Shown piece after piece: positions 34,996 to 43,205 of a stretch of DNA of 64,000 nt. How positions within the stretch are numbered: position 1 is the stretch's first letter; every line of letters starts with the position of its first letter. Below the pieces are notes generated by a model, which did not search any database, had not been told where the DNA came from, and was given only the letters and a program-made list of their open reading frames with translations. This DNA comes from Vibrio breoganii (GTDB lineage Bacteria; Pseudomonadota; Gammaproteobacteria; Enterobacterales; Vibrionaceae), in the NCBI RefSeq assembly GCF_001677275.1, contig NZ_CP016177.1:744001-808000 (forward strand). Reading direction: 5' to 3'. Position numbers and translations under genes: made by a program.

Positions 34996-36852
34996 ATGAT
35001 GGAAAGATTACGCGAAGGCGTAAATAGCATCGCAGTTAAGATCATTCTAGGTCTGATTATTCTCTCTTTCGTTTTTACCGGCGTAAGTGGCTATTTAGGT
35101 GGCGGGAACAGTACTGCTGCTAAAGTGGGAAATGCTGAAGTTTCTCGCGCAGAATTTGAAATGGCTTACCAGAATGAGCGCAATCGTGCCCAGCAACAAA
35201 TGGGCGATTATTTTACTAGCCAGCTAGGCGACCCTGCATTTGTGCAGTCGTTCCGTCAGCGTGTGTTGGATCAAATGGTTAATCAGGTGTTGCTTGAGCA
35301 GTACGCTGAATCAATGGGCCTTCGCATCAGCGACCAACAGATTCGTGAAGTGCTGCTAAGCATGCCTCAGTTCCAAAGCAATGGTCAGTTTGATCAAGAG
35401 GTTTACCAAGCGTCTTTACGTCGTGGCGGTTACAACGCAGAAAGCTTTGCCGAGTACCTTCGTAGCGACCTTGTTCGCCAGCAAATCCTAAGTGCTATTG
35501 AGCAGAGCGAATTCGTGCTTCCTCAAGAAGTTGCTCAAGCATCAATGCTACTGACGCAAAAGCGTGACATTCGCACCATCACTATTGACCCAAATGAAAT
35601 GGCAAAGAGTGTTGAGCTAACGGATGAACAGCTTCAAGATTTCTACCAAAACAACCCTGAGCGTTTCACTCGTCCAGAGCAGTTCAAGGTGTCATACGTT
35701 GAGCTATCTGCTGAGAAAATGAATCAGAGCGATGCGGTTACTGACGAAGAAGCTAAAGATTTCTACGAGAAGAACATCGACCGTTACTCTACTCAAGAGC
35801 AACGTAGCCTTAGCCATATCCTAGTTCAAGATGAAGCGAAAGCCGATGAACTATTGGCTGAACTAAAAGCAGGTGCTGATTTCGCTCAAGTAGCGAAAGA
35901 CAGCTCAGAAGACTTTGGTTCTGCTGAAGAAGGTGGCGCACTAGGTTGGGTTGAAAAGGGCGTGATGGACCCAGCGTTTGAAGAAGCAGCATTTGCTCTA
36001 CAAAACACGGGCGATTACACCGAAGTCGTTAAGTCTGATTTCGGCTATCACATCATCAAGCTAGACGACCTAAAAGCGGCGCAAGCTAAGCCGTTTGTTG
36101 AAGTAGCAGCAGAAATTAAGACAGAAGTTGCTGAGCAGCAAGCTGTTGACCGTTTCTACGCACTACAGAATGAGCTTGAGACAGTCGCGTTTGAATACCC
36201 GGATTCACTGGATGACGCTGCAGAAGCGGTTGGCCAGAAGGTGATCACTACAGACTTCGTTTCTGTTGCAGACGCGCCTGAAGTGCTGAAATCTCCTGCT
36301 GTTATGCAAGAGCTACAAACACCAGAAGTTCGTGAAGATGGTCTAAACTCTGCGGTTGTTGAAGTTGACCCTGAGCACATCATCGTTGTTCGCATTGAAG
36401 ATTCTCGCCCTCAAACTGTACTTCCATATGAAGAAGTAGCAGCTCAAGTTAAAGAGCAGCTGCAACAGGTTGAAGGTCGTAATCAAGCGAACGAACTGGC
36501 GGCTCAAGTGGTTGAAGCGCTTGAAGCTGGCGACAAGACTTTGCTTGCTGAAAATAACTTAAGCTTCAGTGAAGTACAAAGTGTTGACCGTGGTTCTGAT
36601 CTTTCGCGCACTGTATTTGCAATGCCTCGCCCTAGCGAAGGTAACCTGCACTACGCGAAATCAATCGACGCTGCGGGTAGCATCGTGATTATTGAGCTAA
36701 ACAAAGTGGTTAGTGAGATTGACGACCAGTTCAACGCTCAAATCAGTGAACAGTTGCAAACAGGACACGTACAACAAGACCTTATGGGTCTAGTACAGAC
36801 ACTGCGTAACACGACTGATATCGAGTACTACATCTCTGGAGATGCGCAGTAA
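34996..36852 (+). CDS. ppiD: PpiD, periplasmic chaperone/prolyl isomerase anchored in the inner membrane
   Basis: PpiD helps newly exported proteins fold near the Sec translocon. The 618-residue protein has one N-terminal membrane helix (about 14-34), a SurA-like chaperone domain (about 40-190), and a parvulin domain near 265-355. The latter has Ser-Leu-Ser-His-Ile-Leu-Val, Gly-Gly-Ala-Leu-Gly-Trp and Phe-Gly-Tyr-His-Ile-Ile-Lys. A C-terminal helical part follows. E. coli PpiD has a degenerate isomerase; here the fold motifs are present but activity cannot be judged. The start is ATG 34996 or the adjacent ATG 34999. Confidence 0.95.
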   Translation: MMERLREGVNSIAVKIILGLIILSFVFTGVSGYLGGGNSTAAKVGNAEVSRAEFEMAYQNERNRAQQQMGDYFTSQLGDPAFVQSFRQRVLDQMVNQVLLEQYAESMGLRISDQQIREVLLSMPQFQSNGQFDQEVYQASLRRGGYNAESFAEYLRSDLVRQQILSAIEQSEFVLPQEVAQASMLLTQKRDIRTITIDPNEMAKSVELTDEQLQDFYQNNPERFTRPEQFKVSYVELSAEKMNQSDAVTDEEAKDFYEKNIDRYSTQEQRSLSHILVQDEAKADELLAELKAGADFAQVAKDSSEDFGSAEEGGALGWVEKGVMDPAFEEAAFALQNTGDYTEVVKSDFGYHIIKLDDLKAAQAKPFVEVAAEIKTEVAEQQAVDRFYALQNELETVAFEYPDSLDDAAEAVGQKVITTDFVSVADAPEVLKSPAVMQELQTPEVREDGLNSAVVEVDPEHIIVVRIEDSRPQTVLPYEEVAAQVKEQLQQVEGRNQANELAAQVVEALEAGDKTLLAENNLSFSEVQSVDRGSDLSRTVFAMPRPSEGNLHYAKSIDAAGSIVIIELNKVVSEIDDQFNAQISEQLQTGHVQQDLMGLVQTLRNTTDIEYYISGDAQ

Positions 36853-36877
36853 TCATACCGCCGCATTTGCATTAAGA

Positions 36878-36902
36878 AACGGGCCGCTTTTAGCGGCCCG
36901 TT
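36878..36902 (+). terminator. ppiD: Intrinsic terminator of ppiD
   Basis: A perfect 11-bp stem AACGGGCCGCT/AGCGGCCCGTT with a TTT loop; the tail TCTAGTTTCT is only moderately T-rich. Confidence 0.75.
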
Positions 36903-36998
36903 CTAGTTTCTGCCAGTGTTCATTCCAACTATGAGCGCTTTTTTCTAGCTTGAGTAGGGCACGTTTGTGCCTAATTGACTTAAGGGAAGGAGAAAGAG

Positions 36999-37304
36999 AT
37001 GGGATTAACGATGATAAAGCGTTTGTGGGTCATTGCACTTTTAGCGCTAGTACCGGTTATAGGGTATGCCGCAGATGAGATGAAGGGCGATAAATACGAA
37101 GGTATTGAGATTGAAGTGAACATCAATACTGCCTCTAGTGACGAGCTCGCAACACTACTGCTTGGGGTAGGAGAAACAAAGGCAAAACAAATCGTCGCCT
37201 TTCGTGAGGTGCATGGTGAATTCAAAGATGCTGATGAGTTGCAGATGGTGAAAGGAATCGGGCAGGCGACAGTCGATAAAAATCGCGCTCGTATCCGGTT
37301 ATAA
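36999..37304 (+). CDS. comEA: ComEA-type periplasmic DNA-binding protein for natural transformation
   Basis: A 101-residue exported protein. The signal peptide (Ile-Lys-Arg-Leu-Trp then hydrophobic) is cut after Gly-Tyr-Ala-Ala near residue 25. A helix-hairpin-helix domain follows: Val-Asn-Ile-Asn-Thr-Ala, then Leu-Leu-Gly-Val-Gly-Glu-Thr-Lys-Ala-Lys, and later Val-Lys-Gly-Ile-Gly. In V. cholerae ComEA binds incoming DNA in the periplasm and ratchets it in; comEA there follows ppiD, as here. ATG 36999 has AAGGAG upstream. In Vibrio the gene is induced through TfoX on chitin, a functional link with the chitin genes at 9-15 kb. Confidence 0.93.
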   Translation: MGLTMIKRLWVIALLALVPVIGYAADEMKGDKYEGIEIEVNINTASSDELATLLLGVGETKAKQIVAFREVHGEFKDADELQMVKGIGQATVDKNRARIRL

Positions 37305-37312
37305 TTATAGAA

Positions 37313-37849
37313 CTATTGCTTTAACAACTTACGGGCTAGCAGCGCGACTGCTAGCCCAGATAAGGAGCCAATCAGGTGTGATTCAGTGGATACCCTAGCA
37401 TTGATAAGCTCAGCAGTAGATAAAGTCACGAGTCCGCTATTTTCAGCCAGTAACTTCAACCCTAAGCCCGCCAACAAAAACCAACTGCTACGCTTCCCTC
37501 TAGTGACTTCTTGATAGGCATATAGGGCAAACAACCCGTGCAGTACGCCCGATAAGCCATAGTAGATTTGGGTCTGCGTAAACAGTAGCCCAATACCGAT
37601 GAAGGTCGAGATAAGGGCGATATAGATACTCAGTTTTTTCCATCGAGCATGAAATAAGTAGCTAATGATCCAGAGTCCAGCGAGGTTCATCAGCAAGTGA
37701 TACGCATTAGTATGGGTAAAGTTGCCTGTTATTAGTCGCCACCATTGGTGTGTTGCGATAAGATCGTGCTCCCAACGTAGCGCAGTTGATACCGCTGGAA
37801 TCATAAACGTCGCTAAGAGTAAGCTGAAGGCAATTAGGAATTTATACAC
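37313..37849 (-). CDS. rrtA: Rhombosortase (rhomboid-type intramembrane protease)
   Basis: A roughly 178-residue inner-membrane serine protease with about six membrane helices. The catalytic Ser100 lies in Tyr-Gly-Leu-Ser-Gly-Val-Leu-His-Gly, and the paired His158 in Glu-Ser-His-Leu-Ile-Gly-Ser. A conserved Asn-Ala-Tyr-His-Leu-Leu-Met-Asn segment precedes them. Rhombosortases process proteins with a GlyGly-CTERM tail, and none of the proteins in this window shows such a tail. GTG 37849 is the chosen start. A longer frame to 37975 would run 120 bp antisense into the next gene and adds no family-like sequence. This leaves only 6 nt between the divergent start codons. Confidence 0.85.
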   Translation of the reverse strand: MYKFLIAFSLLLATFMIPAVSTALRWEHDLIATHQWWRLITGNFTHTNAYHLLMNLAGLWIISYLFHARWKKLSIYIALISTFIGIGLLFTQTQIYYGLSGVLHGLFALYAYQEVTRGKRSSWFLLAGLGLKLLAENSGLVTLSTAELINARVSTESHLIGSLSGLAVALLARKLLKQ

Positions 37850-37855
37850 GTAACT

Positions 37856-38470
37856 ATGTCCCGATACTGTGAAAGGTGTGGCCGCGCCAAGAAAGCCTGT
37901 TTGTGTCAATGGATTCAGGCGGTTGAAAGCTCTATTGAGGTGGTTATTCTGCAGCACCCTAGTGAGGTGAATCAAGCGAAAGGTACCGCCAAGATTATAG
38001 AGTTGAGTGTTTCACCTAGTCACCTTTTGGTTGGAGAGGACTTTTCGGCTCATCCAGTGGTAAATCAATGGTTAGCTGAGCCCAATACGCTCAATCTCAT
38101 CCTGTTTCCCACTCTTGATTCTGTGGAGCTGGGTGGCACGGTAAAGACCTTAGCCAATTATCACAAAACACGCTTATTTCTCATTGATGGAACTTGGAAG
38201 AAAGCCTTTAAGATGTATCAGTTATCCAGCAACCTTCACTCGTTGCAGCAGGTCCATTTACCTAAGGATTTAGAGGGGCGCTACACCATACGCAAGGCCC
38301 CTAAAGAGAATGCGTTATCTACCGTAGAGGCTGCTTATCACGCGCTTACCATAATGAACGCCTGTGATGCAAAACCCTTAATCAACGCCTTCGATAAAAT
38401 GGTTGAGTTTCAGATCTCTCAATTGCCTGAAGGTACTTATGATAAGTACTTTGGCGGTCGCAATAGATAG
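37856..38470 (+). CDS. tapT: DTW-domain tRNA-uridine aminocarboxypropyltransferase
   Basis: The family adds an aminocarboxypropyl group from S-adenosylmethionine to a uridine in the tRNA variable loop (acp3U). The 204-residue protein starts with a Cys cluster (Cys5, Cys8, Cys15, Cys17) likely to bind zinc. The DTW-type motif appears as Ile-Asp-Gly-Thr-Trp-Lys-Lys-Ala near residue 124, followed by Arg-Lys-Ala-Pro near 145. Length and motifs match the E. coli YfiP type. The ribosome site is weak (AGGAA 15 nt upstream). It is divergent from and almost touches the rhombosortase gene. Confidence 0.85.
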   Translation: MSRYCERCGRAKKACLCQWIQAVESSIEVVILQHPSEVNQAKGTAKIIELSVSPSHLLVGEDFSAHPVVNQWLAEPNTLNLILFPTLDSVELGGTVKTLANYHKTRLFLIDGTWKKAFKMYQLSSNLHSLQQVHLPKDLEGRYTIRKAPKENALSTVEAAYHALTIMNACDAKPLINAFDKMVEFQISQLPEGTYDKYFGGRNR

Positions 38471-38477
38471 TCAACAG

Positions 38478-39791
38478 CTAGCTTGCAAACATCTTTGAGT
38501 GCATCTTTTGCGCGTACCCATCGGTCATAGCAGAGATGTAGTCGCAGATGACTCTAAATCCTTGGTCTTGCTGATCCCTCGCTAGTCTCCACTTGTTCTT
38601 GGTTGCCTCTGGAAGCAGTCTTTCTGGGTCACCACTGAGCGCTTCAAAAAGGTCTATGACGATTTGCTGTCCCTTGTACTCAATGAGCTGAACCTCAGTG
38701 GCTTGAATCACATAGTGACTGACAAAAACCTTAAACACCTCGAGTACATCGAGCATCGGAGGATGAAGGGTGGCGTTGAATCGAACAAGAGGATGGCTAA
38801 ATTCACTGTCGGTGACTTCGGTAATTTCCGCACTGGTGAGTAAGGCATTAACGATACTGCCAATGGCATCTTTTCGCAGATAATGCTCCCCAGAGAAGAG
38901 TTGCTCGCTTAAGCGGTTGATCTCAGCCTCCATCCAAGGGTGACCACAATCTGCAAGTTTGCTGGCGGCCGATTCGAGCCATTGCTGCTTAGAGACCAAG
39001 CCTAAAACAATGGCATCCTCTAGATCATGTACTCCATAGGCAATATCATCTGCTAACTCCATGATGGAACAGTCGAGTGACTTGAAACGGGTCTTCTTGG
39101 TGGTATATCGATTGCCCGCGTGTTGCTTAAGGCTACAAAATGGTTCTATGTCCTGTGATGGTAGCCCTTGAAGCACCCATTCAAAATACGCGTTGTCGAT
39201 ATCAAAGACACCCTTCGCAGGTGTCCAGCGACTTGCCTTAAGCTGTCTTGGATTATCTATGCCATCGGGTATGGAATCGCGCTCTACTTTACTCAGCAGT
39301 GACGGGTATTTGAGAAGCCCAAGCAAAGTGCGTCGGCACAGATTCATGCCGTGATGCTGAGTGTAGGGCTCTAGTTGGCTGACGATCCTAAAGGTCTGAG
39401 CATTGCCTTCAAATCCACCATGCTCACGCATCATATAATTGAGCGCAACCTCACCACCGTGTCCGTAGGGTGGATGGCCAATGTCGTGAGCAAGGCACAG
39501 GGTTTCAATCAAGCTGGTGGTAGGAAGTATTGAAAGAAGATCAGGGTGCTTAGATTGCAGCTGGGCGAGAATACCAGAGCCAATCTGCGCAGCCTCTAGA
39601 GAGTGTGTCAGTCGCGTGCGATGAAAGTCATTGCCACCAGCGCCATGCACCTGTGTCTTGGCCTGCAAGCGCCTAAAAGCAGCAGAATGGAGCACTCTAG
39701 CCCTATCTCTTTGATAAGGGTCGCGGTGATCATTAAGGCGTGCTTTATTCTCTTCGTTTATACGCTGTTGCCAGAGGTTTTCTACTTCCAT
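38478..39791 (-). CDS. dGTPase-like deoxynucleotide triphosphohydrolase
   Basis: A 437-residue HD-superfamily enzyme that would hydrolyse dGTP or other dNTPs to nucleoside and tripolyphosphate. The N-terminus has Arg-Asp-Arg-Ala-Arg-Val-Leu-His-Ser-Ala-Ala-Phe-Arg-Arg-Leu, then Lys-Thr-Gln-Val. The HD metal site comes from Arg-Leu-Thr-His-Ser-Leu-Glu and Ala-His-Asp-Ile-Gly-His-Pro-Pro-Tyr-Gly-His-Gly-Gly. Asp-Asp-Ile-Ala-Tyr follows further on. ATG 39791 is taken as start, 3 codons inside the longest frame, which begins at a TTG. Together with YfbR downstream on the same strand it suggests dNTP-pool control. Confidence 0.9.
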   Translation of the reverse strand: MEVENLWQQRINEENKARLNDHRDPYQRDRARVLHSAAFRRLQAKTQVHGAGGNDFHRTRLTHSLEAAQIGSGILAQLQSKHPDLLSILPTTSLIETLCLAHDIGHPPYGHGGEVALNYMMREHGGFEGNAQTFRIVSQLEPYTQHHGMNLCRRTLLGLLKYPSLLSKVERDSIPDGIDNPRQLKASRWTPAKGVFDIDNAYFEWVLQGLPSQDIEPFCSLKQHAGNRYTTKKTRFKSLDCSIMELADDIAYGVHDLEDAIVLGLVSKQQWLESAASKLADCGHPWMEAEINRLSEQLFSGEHYLRKDAIGSIVNALLTSAEITEVTDSEFSHPLVRFNATLHPPMLDVLEVFKVFVSHYVIQATEVQLIEYKGQQIVIDLFEALSGDPERLLPEATKNKWRLARDQQDQGFRVICDYISAMTDGYAQKMHSKMFAS

Positions 39792-39813
39792 GTGATTCAA
39801 CTACTTTGTTAGA

Positions 39814-40401
39814 TTAACTGATCTCATCAAGGGTCAACTCGAAGCTCGCGGAGAAGGTTTTTAGGAAATAACACATTTCCGGAGAGTCCCTCTCTTGCAG
39901 TGTTTGCTCTAAACGTCGCTTTGCTGCGGCAAACTCATGATTACCCGCTGAAAGCTCTTCCAGACACTTTAGATAGGCACAAATGCAGTCAGCTTGCTTT
40001 ACTAGCGAGTGCTCTTCGTCTGTGGCTTCTCCGTTAATAAGAAATGGCTTAAAGTCATCGACTAATTCTTCTGGAACCATAGACAGAAGCTTCTCTTCCG
40101 CCGCGGCCTCGATCTTTTTGTATTCCTTGGCAATGTAGGGATTGTAGTATTTGACTGGGGTAGGAAGATCGCCTGTCAGAACCTCACTACTGTCGTGATA
40201 CATGCCGAGTACTGCAATGTGTTCAGGGTTGACATTACCACCAAATTTTTTGTTTTTGATGATAGCAAGTGCATGAGCAACAAATGCGACCTGAAGGCTG
40301 TGCTCTGAGATGTTTTCCTTAGAAACAGAACGCATCAATGGCCAGCGCTGAATAAGCTTCATCCTAGCTAAGTGGGCAAAAAAGTGGCTTTCTTTGTGCA
40401 T
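39814..40401 (-). CDS. yfbR: 5'-deoxynucleotidase YfbR
   Basis: YfbR removes phosphate from deoxynucleoside monophosphates, part of nucleotide-pool turnover. The 195-residue sequence follows E. coli YfbR closely from memory: Ser-His-Phe-Phe-Ala-His-Leu at the start, then Arg-Trp-Pro-Leu-Met-Arg. The HD residues come from Glu-His-Ser-Leu-Gln-Val-Ala and [14 protein letters not shown]. ATG 40401 has AAGG upstream and aligns with the family start. The gene follows alaA, the same order as yfbQ-yfbR in E. coli. Confidence 0.95.
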   Translation of the reverse strand: MHKESHFFAHLARMKLIQRWPLMRSVSKENISEHSLQVAFVAHALAIIKNKKFGGNVNPEHIAVLGMYHDSSEVLTGDLPTPVKYYNPYIAKEYKKIEAAAEEKLLSMVPEELVDDFKPFLINGEATDEEHSLVKQADCICAYLKCLEELSAGNHEFAAAKRRLEQTLQERDSPEMCYFLKTFSASFELTLDEIS

Positions 40402-40420
40402 GCTAATCAACCTTGTAGTA

Positions 40421-40449
40421 AGACAAAAAAAGAGGCACTAGGCCTCTTT
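40421..40449 (-). terminator. alaA: Intrinsic terminator of alaA
   Basis: On the minus strand AAAGAGGC-CTAGT-GCCTCTTT (40429-40449) runs into TTTTTT, so much of the alaA transcript should end before yfbR. Confidence 0.9.
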
Positions 40450-40457
40450 AACGTAAG

Positions 40458-41672
40458 TTATTGTGTGTACTGCGTGATGAAACGCTCGAAGCGTCCTATC
40501 GCCACTTCGAGGTCTTCGATATGTGGCAAGGTGACAATCCTAAAGTGGTCGGGCTTAGGCCAGTTAAATCCTGAACCCTGAACCAATAGCACCTTCTCTT
40601 GTTTCAAAAAGTCTAGCACCATTTTTTGATCATCATGGATTTTGTAGATCTTGGGATCTAATTTAGGGAACAGGTACAGTGCACCTTTGGGTTTGACACA
40701 CGATACACCGGGAATAGAAGTGATCATGTCAAACGCTCTGTCTCGTTGCTCTAAAAGTCGACCACCCGGCAGTATCAACTCGTTGATACTTTGGTAACCC
40801 CCTAATGCGGTTTGCACGGCATGTTGCATAGGTACGTTGGCACACAGTCTCATAGACGAAAGCATGTCTAAGCCATCAATATAGCCTTTTGCAAGGTGCT
40901 TGGGACCGGTGATGAACATCCAACCACTGCGGAAGCCACAAATACGGTAGGCCTTTGATAGACCATTGAAGGTAACCATCACCACGTCGTCTGCCAGAGT
41001 GGCAATAGAGGTGTGAGTGGCACCGTCGTAAAGGATTTTGTCGTAGATTTCGTCGGCAAAGATAATAAGGTTGTGCTCGCGAGCGACCTCAATAATTTGC
41101 AACAATAGATCGCGACTGTAGACCGCTCCGGTTGGGTTATTAGGGTTGATCAGAACCAGACCACGCGTCTTGGGTGTGATCTTAGACTTGATATCTTCGA
41201 TATCAGGGAACCAATCAGATTGCTCATCACATAGGTAATGAACTGGGTTACCCCCAGATAGAGATACTGCTGCCGACCACAAAGGGTAATCAGGCGCAGG
41301 TACCAGTAATTCGTCGCCATTATTCAGTAGGGCTTGCATCGCCATTACGATCAACTCGGAAACACCGTTACCCATGTAAACGTCTTCAACGTCTAATGAA
41401 CGTAGCCCTTTTCTTTGATAATACTGAACCACAGCCTTACGAGCAGAGTAAATACCTTTAGAGTCACAGTAACCCTGAGAGGTTGGTAGATTTCTCAGTA
41501 CATCGACTAGAATTTCATCAGGGGTATCAAAACCAAACGGGGCGGGGTTGCCGATATTTAGTTTAAGAATTTTATGCCCTTCTTCTTCCATGCGTTTAGC
41601 ATGTTTGAGTACGGGACCACGAATGTCGTAGCATACATTATCGAGTTTTGATGACATCTCGATATTTTTCAT
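40458..41672 (-). CDS. alaA: Alanine (glutamate-pyruvate) aminotransferase AlaA
   Basis: A 404-residue PLP enzyme making alanine from pyruvate and glutamate. It has the class I/II aminotransferase features. Leu-Asn-Ile-Gly-Asn-Pro-Ala-Pro-Phe-Gly lies near residue 40, and Asn-Pro-Asn-Asn-Pro-Thr-Gly near 179. Ala-Asp-Glu-Ile-Tyr-Asp comes next, then the PLP lysine in Gly-Leu-Ser-Lys-Ala-Tyr-Arg and the Arg pair in Gly-Phe-Arg-Ser-Gly-Trp. Length and motifs match E. coli AlaA (YfbQ), and the yfbQ-yfbR order is conserved. A 23-bp inverted repeat lies 37 nt upstream of the start. Confidence 0.93.
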   Translation of the reverse strand: MKNIEMSSKLDNVCYDIRGPVLKHAKRMEEEGHKILKLNIGNPAPFGFDTPDEILVDVLRNLPTSQGYCDSKGIYSARKAVVQYYQRKGLRSLDVEDVYMGNGVSELIVMAMQALLNNGDELLVPAPDYPLWSAAVSLSGGNPVHYLCDEQSDWFPDIEDIKSKITPKTRGLVLINPNNPTGAVYSRDLLLQIIEVAREHNLIIFADEIYDKILYDGATHTSIATLADDVVMVTFNGLSKAYRICGFRSGWMFITGPKHLAKGYIDGLDMLSSMRLCANVPMQHAVQTALGGYQSINELILPGGRLLEQRDRAFDMITSIPGVSCVKPKGALYLFPKLDPKIYKIHDDQKMVLDFLKQEKVLLVQGSGFNWPKPDHFRIVTLPHIEDLEVAIGRFERFITQYTQ

Positions 41673-41708
41673 TGTTAACCCTTAGAGTTTATCGATGTTA
41701 ATAGTGTC

Positions 41709-41731
41709 AAATTACACCAAATTGGTAATTT
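41709..41731. promoter_or_regulatory. Inverted repeat upstream of alaA
   Basis: AAATTAC (41709-41715) and GTAATTT (41725-41731) enclose a CCAAATTGG core, making an AT-rich near-palindrome between alaA and the divergent menF. It is a candidate operator for either gene. Confidence 0.4.
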
Positions 41732-41900
41732 TGAGTAGAAAAATCTGTACCCAAACCATTGAGTTACGCCCATTTCAGAGCTTAAATTTATGTTTGCTCT
41801 ACAATTGTAGTTGTCCTGCTTGATTTGGCTAATCAGTCGCCCTAGAGTATGCGCATGAACAGGGTAAATCTTAAGAGAAAATAGAGAGTTAGAGGTCACA

Positions 41901-43205
41901 TTGTCTCATCTTGCAAATGCTATTAAACAGCTCGCCCAACAAGTTGAATCCGCACCGAGAGATGTCTGCCGTGTAGAGGTGGCCATTGAAGAGTTGTGCG
42001 CCGATTCTGTTCTGCCATGGATGGGAAACCAATCTCTGTTTCCAAAATTTTATTGGCAGTCTCGTGATACCACCGAAGAAGTGGTCGCATTGGGTCAGGC
42101 TAGAACGTTTAACGAGATCAACCCCGCCTACTCGGTACTCAATCAGGATCAGAGAATTTGGGGGGGATATGCCTTCCCTTATAAAGAAAATAAAGGACGT
42201 TGTCTGAGTTCATTCTTCTTTTTGCCTCATATTGAACTCGTCCGAAGAAAACAGGATTGGTTTTTAGCGGCTAACCTGATGGAAGATAGAGATGCGGTGC
42301 GCCGTGCTGTCTATCGTCTCAATGGCGATACGATGTCGCTTTCTGAGCACATGCCAGCAGTTACTGACGTCTTACATACCCCAAATAAAGAATTATGGAA
42401 TGATAATGTCGAACTGGCATTAGAGACTATCCATAACAGTGATTTGAAAAAAGTGGTTTTGGCTCGCCAAACCACCATCAAGTTGGATTCTGTGCTGCAG
42501 GGCATCGAACTATTAGCCTTGAGTCGTAAACAAAACCGTCACAGTTTTCACTTTCTATTCCAGCTAGAAGAAGGCCATTCGTTTATTGGTTCGACGCCCG
42601 AGCGATTATACAGTCGTCGTGGTCAACTGATTGAAACCGAGGCACTCGCCGGCACCATTGGTCGACACAGCAACCCAGCGCAAGATCTGCAGTTGGCGAA
42701 TTGGCTGATTAATGACAAAAAGAATCTGCAAGAGAATCAATATGTGGTGGATGATATTGTCGAAAGCTTGGCACCCTTTTGCTCAAATATTGAGGTAGAG
42801 GGTGAAGCTCGTTTGGTTCGCCTTCGTCGTGTTCAACATCTAAAACGCCATATACAAGCAGAGCTAACCAAGCACGCAGACAGAGGAAGACTTCTGCAAG
42901 CTCTGCAGCCGACAGCAGCCGTCGCAGGATTACCTAGAAGTCTAGCCTTGGAGTTTATTGAATGTCATGAGCCATTCTCACGAGCTTGGTATAGTGGCTC
43001 GGTAGGCTATATTAGCGAGCAAAGTGCAGAGTTTTGTGTGGCTATTCGTAGTGCTCTAGTGCAAGAGGATAACCTGCATTTGTTTGCGGGTGCTGGCATC
43101 GTTCCTGGCTCGCAAGCTGAACATGAGTGGCAAGAATTAGATAAGAAAATGTCGACGCTTCTTAGCCTCATTACCGAGCAAAGTGTATTGGAACAGGCTT
43201 CATGA
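41901..43205 (+). CDS. menF: Isochorismate synthase, menaquinone pathway
   Basis: MenF turns chorismate into isochorismate, the first committed step to menaquinone. The 434-residue chorismate-binding enzyme carries Lys-Lys-Val-Val-Leu-Ala-Arg near 190, Phe-Ile-Gly-Ser-Thr-Pro-Glu-Arg-Leu near 230 and Glu-Ala-Leu-Ala-Gly-Thr near 250. Pro-Thr-Ala-Ala-Val-Ala-Gly-Leu-Pro follows, and Gly-Ala-Gly-Ile-Val-Pro-Gly-Ser closes the active site. The start is TTG 41901, supported by AGAGG 7 nt upstream and no better candidate. It overlaps menD by ATGA (43202-43205), so the two are translationally coupled. Confidence 0.93.
   Translation: MSHLANAIKQLAQQVESAPRDVCRVEVAIEELCADSVLPWMGNQSLFPKFYWQSRDTTEEVVALGQARTFNEINPAYSVLNQDQRIWGGYAFPYKENKGRCLSSFFFLPHIELVRRKQDWFLAANLMEDRDAVRRAVYRLNGDTMSLSEHMPAVTDVLHTPNKELWNDNVELALETIHNSDLKKVVLARQTTIKLDSVLQGIELLALSRKQNRHSFHFLFQLEEGHSFIGSTPERLYSRRGQLIETEALAGTIGRHSNPAQDLQLANWLINDKKNLQENQYVVDDIVESLAPFCSNIEVEGEARLVRLRRVQHLKRHIQAELTKHADRGRLLQALQPTAAVAGLPRSLALEFIECHEPFSRAWYSGSVGYISEQSAEFCVAIRSALVQEDNLHLFAGAGIVPGSQAEHEWQELDKKMSTLLSLITEQSVLEQAS

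Noticed and set aside
36956..36972. Sigma-54 promoter (GGCAC...GTGCC) before comEA
   Set aside because: The GG to GC spacing is one base short, and the sequence is a simple 5-bp palindrome. comEA is not known to me as sigma-54 dependent.
37850..37975. Longer N-terminus of the rhombosortase
   Set aside because: It would overlap 120 bp of the DTW gene on the other strand, and the extra residues look like antisense noise before the first membrane helix.
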